Source of the DNA: Elysia marginata
Lineage: Eukaryota > Mollusca > Gastropoda > Plakobranchidae
Assembly (NCBI GenBank): GCA_019649035.1
Contig: BMAT01012718.1
Span: 253,066-308,285, forward strand
Direction: 5' to 3'
DNA length: 55,220 bases
Of the stretch, positions 23,096-34,100 are shown in pieces (within the stretch, counting starts at the first letter, position 1; every line of letters begins with the position of its first letter). Made by a program: the position numbers and the translations under genes. The notes beneath the pieces were generated by a model, which saw only the letters and a list, made by a program, of their open reading frames with translations, had not been told where the DNA came from and ran no database searches.

Positions 23096-26000
23096 AAGCG
23101 GAACTGGTTTGAAGCCAAGATAGCAAGATAGATGAGTAGCACTTTTAGGCCTTTAATTATGTACTTATTTTTTAATTGAAGGACATGTTGCATTGTGTGG
23201 TTCAAAGCAACGAGTATAAATTTTACATAATACACATCATCATGAAGACAAGTTAAGAATGGCTTGCTTTGTTGTTTTTTTATCTCAAAATCTGTTATTA
23301 ATTATAGAATGTACTTTCTTTTTTTCCTTCTTGTTTTGTTTTGCCTTTGGAAAGTGATACTTCCTTATGATTCCCAAAGAGTAAAACTGCTTGAAAACTG
23401 TCAGGATTTAATCTTGACTCTACAAGTTTGTGGTGAATTTGAACAACTGTATCTGTAAATTGATATACCTCATATAATGCATTCTGTTTTTAAGAGAATT
23501 TTACCATATTTGACATCTTGCTATTATGAAGCAAGAGTGTTGTAAGCAGCAAACTTTGTAGCTGAGCTCATTAACATCAATGCAGTTTTTCATGGTACAT
23601 GAAATATGCCGAAGAATGATTGATAAGTTGTTTTTTTAAAGTATTGTGCTAGTACAAGTCTTGAGGGCACTAAGAAAGCTTTCTTATGCAGATGAGTTAG
23701 TGTTGTTATTAAAAAATTATAATCTTTCTGTAAAAACCTATCTTAGGGACCAAATAGGTTAACTCTTTTTTTTATTACCTGTGTAGTTGAAGCTATTCTG
23801 TGTTGTAAAGAAGTGGTTGAACTGCCTCATACTTACAGCTGATCCTATGAAAAAGAACTTTTCTGCCAAGGCAGATTGCATGGTTTAGAAAATTTATTTG
23901 CCACTGCCGCTTATTGTAATGAAAAGTTCTTTGTTTGAATTCTTTTTGTCTGACCCTGAAAAGTAAAAAGTTTCCAATTTTTTGTTGCATCCATTTCTGG
24001 ACAGTTCCTTTTCTTTTCTGGCTTCATGTGTGTGTTTAGAAAGAAAAAAGAACAAAAAGTAATTTGTTGAATATTCTTCAGTTTCCGATTACTGGCAAGT
24101 GATCGGTTGCAGTTGATTTCTTCTTAATGTTTACTCCGGTGATTAATTTTTTCGATCCTTGAAAAGGCTGTCAGGTTTTGGAGTTTCATTCTGGAAAAGA
24201 ACATAACAAAAACCTATGTGTGGAATCAACTCCTGCCCCTCTCTTGTATACTTGTTGTATATTTGCATTCCCATCCCTATCCCCTAACCTTGTCCCTCTA
24301 AATACCCTTTGCCTCAAAGTCTCCACTGAAAATGTAAATATTTTTATATTATTTATTGCGTAAGATTGTTTTGTGTATGATGTGTGTGAATGTCGCCAGA
24401 AAGGTACTGAAGATTGGGTGAATGTATATGTAGGAAATAAGGCATGAGAGTAAGTTATCTAGTCAGTAGTGAGTAGATGAACTTTAGTTACTATCATTGT
24501 GAACAAAGCTTGTATCAGGCATTATGGAATTTGGTTATACTTATAGAGGTCAGATGAGATCAAAAGCAGGGAAAGAATGTAAACATGAGTTGTTCTCATA
24601 TTTGTGTTTACTTTCTTGAACCTCTTATGTAAAATTTTAGTTGTTTATACTAAAACTGGTAAAAATTAAACTGTGCAATAAGGCTTTGTATTTAATCCAA
24701 GCTGATCTGTCCCAGTTTTATGCTTGATTAAATTTTGCAAAGAAGATATTGCCAATTTCAAAGGTCAACTCTATGTTACATCAGAGTTAATGTTAAAGTT
24801 TCCTGATAGGGTGTCAATATATTTAATATTTTGCATGCATTTTTTAGCCGTCGGAAAATACTCCCTTTGGAGGTGGCTCATACACTTTCCTCTAGTGGGT
24901 TGGCAGCTCTTGGTGTTTAAACAGGTGATATTCAATTTTTTTTTCATTTTATGAAATTTTTTACATTGGACGGGCGGTTGTAATACATTTCAGTGCCCAT
25001 GATAGTTCAATAATAGAACACTGCTCAGAAAGACAGTGTAGCTAGTGGTGTCCTTTTTGTTGTTGTCAATGTACAAGTAGTGAACGTTTTCTACTCAAGT
25101 CTAGTATAAAGACCAAAGTTTTTTGTTTTTTTTTTTACAGGGAATTTGGTCTTCTAGACCTAGTAGTCATAAGTTAGCATTCCAAAAAGTCAAATTTAAA
25201 AATGGGTTATTCAAACATTTTTTGCAGATATTGAATGGGCTTTAGATAATAAGAGAGGCTGTCCATTTAGTTTTTCCTAAACTGCCATTTAACTTCTTTA
25301 TGAAGCATGACAATGACTCTACAAGTAGAGGTTCAATCCAGCAAGTCTATAGAAAGCTTGTTGTTTTCTGAGTCCTAGTGTTTCCCCTGGCTAATCAGTT
25401 TTCAAACATGGTGAAAAATGTATCAGAGGATTTGAGGTTCCTTTTTTGTACATATATATACCAGTGTCATACTCATGGAATAAAAAAACAAAACCCAGTC
25501 ATACTTGAGCAATTTTTACAAACAGTAAATTTTATTCACTCTTGAGCGATGATCTCACGCCAAGGGGCTTTTGGTGTGCCTTTCATTTTTTAGCATATGA
25601 AGTCAAGAATTTTATTGAAATCAGCAAAATATCTTTCTGAACAAAACTTAAATATAACCACAAGATCTAATAGATTTGTCTGTTTTGTACAGGAAAGTTA
25701 AGAAAAACAGAGGCTAAATTTGTCATTTCTTGTCATATCATCAGCTTAAAAGGAAACTCACGCCCATAATGTGTGATAATTTATTTAAGTACAGAATATG
25801 TGCCTTGTATATGTATACTGTTAACTTGGGCTGTTTGGCATACTATGTGTGTTAAAATCTTCTTATAAATTTTTTTTTTTTCTGTTTTACACTTTACCCA
25901 AAGTGTTTTAGCTATGTTACTGGATTACAGAGCAATCTCTAAACTCTATTTAGCCATCACATGCTTTTCATCTGAAGAATCAACTAAAAAAATTGATGGT

Positions 26001-26938
26001 AAGGGTAAGGCATCAAATTTCAACAGAGAAAAAAAACAAAAAGAAGGGCAACCAAACTCTGGAGAAGTGTGGAAGTACCAGTTTCAAAGAGCTTTGAAAA
26101 ACTATGTAAATATCATTATCTTATTAGTATTCTAGAGTCATGCGCTTTGGCTGCTTCTCCTCTGTGAGTTTAGATGGCAATTTGGTATCTAATGGTGGCT
26201 TCTTGAGGAACCTATGTAAAGCACTTTGAGCATTTTAGTGGATTAGGGGCAATAAGAAAAATGCTTTTTAATTGACTTTAGCTAAATTGAAACAATTGTA
26301 GTAAAAGTTCATCAAGTCCTGGTCTGTAAATCTATCTCTGGCTTCTTACGGGCTGCTATTCCCTTTTGGAGTATTTTGTGCTTTAACTGCTACCTGTGAA
26401 GAGGCAGTTTGATTTGAAATCATAGACAGGCATCCTAAACCTTACAAACAAGTTTTCTGCCTAGCAGAATTACTCCAGTTACACCATTAGAAAAGGAAGC
26501 CATTTGTATGTCCTTTTTGTTTTAAAATTAAATAAATAAAATACAAATTGAATAATGTACAACAGAGATCATTTGTTTTGCTACATTGACATGCTTTTAG
26601 TTAATTTAAAAAATTGTAGCTGATAGTTACCTCTTTGTTCCTTTTTTTCTTTTACTTGTTTCTTAGACGACAAGATTATTCTCACTTTTGGAAAAAAATT
26701 GTAATTGGTTTACATTTTCTTTTCCTTTACCTTAGCGTAAAAAACAGTAGCAGTTATATTACAAAATGGATGTTTAGGTATAGATATATGGTAATAGGGA
26801 AGTGAAAGCCTGAGCAAAAACGAGATGCAGGTTGATTCAAATATCTTGCAAAAAGTGCAAATTTTAGCATTGTTGATTGATTTTGTAACATAACAATAAA
26901 AACAATGCGCAATATTTTATAGATCAAAAGATTTTAAA

Positions 26939-26992
26939 GGTATGAATAAGCAGTGGAGAGAAGTAGGCTTTTTAGTGGAAAGGCCCGAAATA
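26939..26992 (-). repeat. SINE body fragment, same family as 11441-11505
   Basis: AGTGGAGAGAAGTAGGCTTT and the following TTAGTGGAAAGGCCCGAAAT match the SINE body at 11455-11494 with only a few differences. The tRNA-like head is absent. Strand is given relative to the head-bearing copy. Confidence 0.7.
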
Positions 26993-29291
26993 TTTTATAG
27001 TCAGCAAATATAAATCATGCTTAATGAAATGTGCACAAAAGAACGCATAGAATATGTAATCATGATTTTTGGCTGGTTTAAAGGGGGTTCAAAGAAAAAA
27101 TTTCTCTTCCTTGCAAGCATTCCTAGTGCTACGAGCTCCATGTTGGACAATGTGAATTTGTATTGTACATACTTTGATTAAATAATTTTGTCTTTTTCAC
27201 ATTGTTTATATGTCTGCACAGTTAACTGTCTTGTTGAATGATATTTGCAATAGTTATTGCAATGGGATACTCTCGCATATGTTTCAATAGCTCTGTCCCA
27301 AATTAAACCCAGCCTGTCCAATAATTTAGGCAGAATGCTGAAATTAAATTTTTTAAATCTCAATATTTGAGAGGTTACCAGAGTGGTTTGGACACAAAGT
27401 TGCCAGAATTGTAATGATTTGGGAGCCTTGTCCGCAAAAAGGTGCACTATATTCTGACACTCTTTAAATGACATTGAAATAAAAACATCTCCCAGTAGGG
27501 AAAAACTAGGGTTGAATGATCAAAAAATTTCAGTGGTTCTTACTTCTGACTTGTGTCCTGCCTCCTGGCTGCCTCTCATCTATCAACAAATTAAAATGCA
27601 ATGCGGACATTTTACACTATGGGGTACAAAACTGTCAATTTATTCTATATCTTCGCAACAAAAATAAATTGTATGTACTTCAGTATTTCTGTTATGAAAC
27701 AATTCTGCTATCTCAGAACCTATTATTGTTTAGAAGCACATGTACATACAGTGATAGAAATATACCTGCGCAGTCGCAATCAAGAAACCTCATGTTTTGT
27801 GAGTTTCAGACTCTGAATTGTGTTTTGTTATCTAACTATTGTACTCCTATGTTTCCCCTTCCATGTTCTGAAGAACAGGCTACACAGATTGTAGTTGAGC
27901 TGGATTCTTAAAGTCCATATTGTTTTATACATGTAGACATAGCCTTCCGACTTCATTTTCTTAAAAGTAAATCTTAAAATCTTTACCAGTCATAAACCGT
28001 GTTTGGGAAACTGTTTGTATTATAACATGAATTGGATTCCTGTAAAAAAATTTCCATCAAATAATAAACAGCGGAAATGTATGATATGTCATTGAAGTCT
28101 CTAAACTAAAATGGCTTAGTTACTACTTCAAATGACATATCTCAAATACCATGTTGAAAGTTAGCAGCAGCTTCAAAATTACAGGCACATATTTTCTGAA
28201 GCATGTAGGCCTAATGCCCTTTTTTAGCAGTGTGCTTGTTGAAATTTTATTTCGGTTGAATCATGAAGTATTTATCTGCATGTGCTTTTATTTGGGTAGC
28301 TCTTGAATGGATGAGCATTTAAAAAATCCTTTAAAAAGTTAATGGTGATTCTAGTTGATTATTTTTCCCTTAGCTTATTCCGTGGTTTTATTCTCAGCAA
28401 ATAATTTTTGTGGAAAAACTTTTCATCAAATTTCTTGGAAAAAGGATTAGTTGGAAAACCAAAAGTAATTTTTATTATTTGATCACTATACTAATAGTTG
28501 TTTTTAAACTCAATCTGCTACGTTTTTTATGAAGCAGTTGTCAAGAGTATCTTAATTTTAGTTATATGTTTTAGATTATTCAAGATAGGAGTTCATATTA
28601 AAAACACATAAAAAGCTTTCAAATCAATTTTTTAAAATCCTTTGAATAATCTGAATTTAAAGAAACGATTAAAAAGAACAAAGTTTAAGTTTGGGTTTAT
28701 TTTCTTTACCCCATAAACCTTCTGAGGATCTAAGCTTTGAAAAATATCTTACTCAATCAACTCTACAACTGTACAGCTGATTTTGCAATTTTTTTTTCTT
28801 TCTTTTTCTGTTGGGGTTCATTCTTAAACTCTTGTCAGATTTAAGATTGTATTTCTTTGGGAATTCCTTTAATTTTTCCCTGGGACTTTTTATAAATACA
28901 CTGTGATTTTAGAAAACCTTTCTCTGTCTTATAAATCAATTATTCATTTGGAACATAATGCTTAGTTGGAAATATATATTACGTATATTGATCCCAAAAA
29001 TACATGTAGCACAAAGGGCTTTAATTGGGACTTTAGTCAAGCTAAGCAAGTCCTATGCGTTATTGTAAAGCTCATGATGCCTTGTAACAACTCTTGATTT
29101 TTGTTGTTTTTACTACCAAGAACGTCTGGAAACTATTGAATTAAGTTTGAAAGAACATTTCTTCACTCTTTTTTCTCATAAGACTGAAAAGCAGTTAAAT
29201 CTTGAATTATAGAAAATTTTGAGAGACGCACTGGCAAATTTTATTGGCCATTCTTCAAAGAAAGTGAATGGACTATTGCCAAAATGTAAAA

Positions 29292-29329
29292 NNNNNNNNN
29301 NNNNNNNNNNNNNNNNNNNNNNNNNNNNN
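29292..29329. other. Assembly gap (38 N)
   Basis: A run of N. Sequence on both sides is AT-rich non-coding. True gap size is unknown. Confidence 0.99.
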
Positions 29330-29600
29330 CCAGCCTCAAAACTCCATGCAATGTCTTGAAATTCTTGTTACAGTAATGAATATCAGTTCTAAATATTTTA
29401 AGCAGGTTTTTTTTGTTTGTAACTTTTAAAAAAATATAGCCCACTTTACATAGTAAAGCTGGTTAATAGTAGTTTTGTCATTGTTCCTGAGTAAAGTGTT
29501 AGATTAGATTGGTTAAGATCATGTAAAATGACATGGTTGTATTCTAATATATGCCTTGTTTAAGAATAAAGACTCAGCATCTTGGTGAGATTTGGTTGTG

Positions 29601-31157
29601 TTTATTTTTTTTAAATTGCGAGTTAATGTTTTAATACATTATTGTTGGTTGTTGTTTTTAGCAGCTTTTAAATTTATGGAGCTGTTGTTTTTTAGGGTCT
29701 TTTTTTTTATTTACCAATTATATCTACATGCCAGGAGAAAATTATGTGATTGAAATGACAAAATTTGCTGAATTTTAGTCTATAGACAAAAGGTTTTGTT
29801 ACATTGGTTAGGTTTTTTGACTACTGTCATTAAAAAAATTACAATTTTTATTTCAAGTTTATTTAATAAATGGGCGAAATCTTTAGGTGTAGAACTTCAA
29901 ACCAAATCATACAACTCTTGTCTCAACTATTACTTTTTTTCTCCCTATCTTGGCTTTTTGTGGCCTTCTACTGCCAGTTTTAGCACTTATTTGTCATTTT
30001 CTTTCTTAATTATTTGTATTTCTTTAGAGTTTCCATCGTTTATTTTTTTGTTTGTTTTTTTTTGTATAGGGGACTGCACTTTTTTCTAGTTCACTCTGCT
30101 TTTGGTTTTGCTCTTTTGCCTTTGTCTATTTTGTAGTTTGTATGGCGACTTCTTGTCACTGCATGTCTACTGGTTCCTTCATTATGATTTTACCCCTTAA
30201 CACTTGTAGTATACACTCCATTCGCTCTCTTCTTTCATAGCTAATAGATTTTGTGTTGTACTTTATTCACAGTAGGCTGACTTAGTACTTTCCTCGATCT
30301 TTAATTCATCCTCTAGTCTGTGATTAAATTTTAATTTTTAGTCTCACGACTATGTCATTGCACACTCTGCGGCCGAACATAAGAACTAAATTTCCTATGG
30401 GCTTTTTTGTACTGCACTATTTTGCACCACTTCGATACAATGCTTGTCATTTTGATGCGTTCACACTTCCTTCTCAACAGTAATATATATGCTGCAGAAC
30501 AGCTAAGTCTACTCTCAATTTCATCTGGCCTGCTTCTTCCAAACAGTTATAGTTCGTAAATTTAGTATATATTGCCCTATTCAGTCTAATTAATTCTCGT
30601 TTCTTTTTATTCTGCCCATGTGATGGCTATTTATTTCAATATGTAATGCCACTACAATTTTTTAAATTTCATAGCTCCCCCCCACTACCCTTTTTTTTTT
30701 ATACCTGGGAGCCCTTTCTATAAATCTCTATCTAGATTTCTAGATACTTTTATTTTCTTCCCACACCCACTTTTTATATCTTTATATTTTTTCTTTACTG
30801 TTATCTTTATTATACACACATATTTTTTATTGTTCAATACATGTACAATATTGTTGCTTCTCTTTTATTGTTAGTTGTGTGCCTATTTAAGTGTCTTTTA
30901 CGTTTTATACGTGTCTGATAAAGGTGTAAAGGCGATATCTTACTTGTTTCGTCAGTGCTCTTAAAGCCGGAATATTTACCTTACTAAATAATTTTTAATT
31001 TCACCAACCAAAAGTTGTAAATCAGTGCATAAAACTATTTAAAGTAAACACTAACCTCATATAAATTCAGCCACAGCACTTCATTTTTAGGAATAAGTGT
31101 GGAAGGAATCACTTTTTTTAACCTTACTCTGTTACGGACACTGGAATTTCCGTTGTC
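29601..31157. other. Convergent intergenic region and probable 3' UTR of the sushi gene
   Basis: From about 29930 to 30980 the plus strand is strongly pyrimidine-rich (purine-rich on minus), with no coding frame recognised. TTTATT (AATAAA on minus) at about 30807 and 30863 could end the minus-strand sushi transcript. Confidence 0.4.
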
Positions 31158-34100
31158 TTAGTTCACTCCACAATCTATAGGCAGGCAGCCTGCGCTGTAG
31201 TCTAAGCTTGAAGAGGATCCTGGAGCTACGTCCCACGTACCATTGACATTGCACACCAGCGTCAGCAGAGGGTAGTGTGTACCTCGTGTTGGACATGCTG
31301 ATGAACCAAAACTGTAGCCAGGGAAACAAGAGTAATACACCACCGACTCAAACGTCGTGCTCAGCGGAGCTGTGGTGGACTCAGGAGTAGCGGTGGTGCC
31401 CTGTGAGTCTGCAGGGAAGGGACTGCCTTGACGATAGGAATTGGAGAGAAACGGTGGGTTTCCACAGTCACGCGGTGCACACAAGACTTGGCTCGTTGGA
31501 CTCCAGGTTCCATCAGCTTGACATTCTGAAGTGTAGCTTGTTCCCGCCGGACTGATGTAGCCTTGACAAGAGGTTAACAGAATTTTTCACCACCAAACAA
31601 ACATCTTACCATATGAGTACTGATGGTTGCAGTAAAGAAATGGAGGAGTTATAATTTAAATTGATCAATTAAATAATTTCCATAAAAACTGAACATTCTA
31701 TCATAAAGGAAATTTTGGCACTATTCAGAAAATACTGAGAAAAAGTCAGATTGCGCAGAACAAATCTCACCCACAAGTCTCATTTGACGAAGCGCCTAAA
31801 CTACTGCTAGTGCCAGTACATGTGCTGGCTATTGATATAAAATGGAACACACACATGTTTTTAAACAGTAGAGGTGTGCGTAAAGGAGTATGGGCACCTA
31901 ATACATGCAGGTGCCATTTATAATTACACTGTATACCCAATTGCTTTTGAAACTGCTCATAATACTTCCCGCTCACTATCAGGAAAGACAAAAAGTAAAT
32001 CGACTATCAGAACTGAGCGCCAGTGATTTCTGAATAAGACCGAACCAACTTCTTTGAAGTCAGCACAGTAACCAAAGGCAGTTACTTTAACACCTCACCC
32101 CTTTAGTAAAGACAACAAAAAAAAAGTTAGAGCTCACCAGGTTTGCAAGTAAACTGTACGATCCCTCCTACAGCCACAGCTAACTGGACAACGGAGGTTC
32201 CCGGAAACGTGTCATTAATTGGCCTCTTTAAGACTCTCGGGGTTGTGTTCGGGTGACCAATGGGAGGAGGCCCACAACTGACAAACACACATGCCTCGGG
32301 TGGATCGCTCCACTGGCTGTTGGCTTGGCAGGTGACTCTCATCGACTCGGAGGGAGAAACACCGCCGTCCAGACATGTGTAGACCATCTCCTCGCCATAA
32401 AGTGTTGACAGAGGGTTCGACTGAAATTTGAAAAGGACCCAATGTAAATGAATACATGCAATGATGCACATACATAATGAAATCCAAACTTTACCGTCGG
32501 CCTAATTATTAGGCCTTTTCTTAAAGTATTACGTTGTATCTTAGTATAATACATACATTATAATAGTGTCATACTTCAGCTTAGATTTGTTACAATGGTC
32601 TCTATGTTTCTTTTCAGGGTCAGTTCCAGATCCAGATCAGGTCACCATAATACTCAATCAATCCGATAAATCATTCGACACAGACCTTGATTGTTGCCAC
32701 GTTTATGAATTACAATGGAGTCCCGTTAAGATAAACCTACCTGGGACCTAAAAAATATACATGTATCTTATTCAAAGTTTATATTAAGCTATAACATAAT
32801 AAAGAAAAGAATGAAAACGGGCTAAAATATGGTTTATATTAATCGAAAGTTTATCTTAACAGGATTCCACTGTATGAGAACCTTACTTTCTCGGCAGCAA
32901 TTTCAGGAGCGAAGCGCCCCCGAAAAACTTCTAAATGTGACTCATGTGTGAAGTCCTTTGTAATTTGAAGGTTTTTTTTTCTAGTTGTACTTACTTTTTA
33001 AAAATTTACTTCGAACGTGATAAGGATGAGAATGAGTGAGAAGCCGTGTAACCCCTACATGGTGGACGAATACATGTATCAAAAATATTTTTTGTCGATA
33101 TCTCTTATCAAAGATCTTATTTTAGGAACATTTATACCTTTAGAGAAACAGTTGGCTCCGAAAACGAAAAAGAGAATTCGCATCTACCATATGTCACCTT
33201 CGTCCTGAATCATGCATGAATTGCTGAACAAAATTTATGAAATTATTTAAAAAAAAAAAACTTTTACAAACCATAGCTGCTCATATCATAGTGCAAAGCA
33301 AAAAAAAAGAGATTTTAAATCCTACCGTCCATTTCGGATATCTTGAACCCTGTGGGCACAAAATTTTACTTCGAAAATTCGAATTATCAATGTACATTAT
33401 TAAGAAGAATACAATCGCTGATCTGAACAAACATGTAGTTTGAATTAAGCAAACATTTGATTTATCCAAGTTCGAATTGTGTGGACTCGACTGTACATGA
33501 AACATATCTAAAAAAATTGTCGCTTCCAGATAGCAATCGACTCTTAAGTATTACTATAAGTAGTGCTACCATAGGCTGTAAATGGTAATAGAAAAGGGTC
33601 CGTATTTGTTGGTCATGATTTTTTTTTCAAATACATTGTAAATGCAATCGTTTTTTCTTCTTGGATTTAAAAGAAAAGGGACATACAGTGGTTCCGTCGA
33701 CAGAAGGAGGGGCTCCGCAATCAACTAAGTTGCACACAATATCCACAGGGGACCATCTTTTTCTGATGCGGTCGCATTTGGAAATGAATGTAGATCCTGT
33801 TTGATGGTAGTGCGGTGCACATGTGTACATCACTGATATGACCCCATCCGGGTGACTCTCGCAGTTTGCAACTGTAGGTGGGTTGTTCGGGCAATATGCG
33901 GTTGCTGGGTGATACAGCATAAGACATGTTTAGAACTTGTTATTTTTTTTCTTTGTGAGTTGTTTGCTCCAGTAAAAACAATTTTGTTGCGTTATTTACC
34001 TAAGAAAAGAATGGAAAAAATCACGTGCTCAGAAATATTTACAACAACATTGTTATGTGCGGTAGCAAAATTAAGGGTTATTAATTGTTTGGGAACATTT

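Larger units (their letters stand above)
23096..29600 (+). other. Probable long 3' UTR of the KIAA0232-like gene, or intergenic DNA
   Basis: After the stop at 23093-23095 no coding exon is recognised for 6.5 kb. AATAAA at 29565-29570, followed by a TG/T-rich tract, is a good poly(A) candidate, and earlier AATAAA sites exist (e.g. near 25478 and 26530). The plus frame 27516-27911 (131 aa) has no recognisable domain. A SINE body fragment lies at 26939-26992, and a LINE-tail-like TGTAAAGCACTTTGAGC at about 26214. Whether the transcript really extends this far cannot be settled from sequence. Confidence 0.45.

Noticed and set aside
27516-27911. 131-aa plus-strand frame
   Set aside because: No domain, poor coding character, and it lies in the presumed 3' UTR.
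31767-31840. Possible sushi exon (Cys-containing frame with AG and GT ends) between the last two sushi exons
   Set aside because: Including it breaks the phase with the exon at 31561. Skipping it joins TCKP directly to GYISPAG and gives a perfect sushi pattern.
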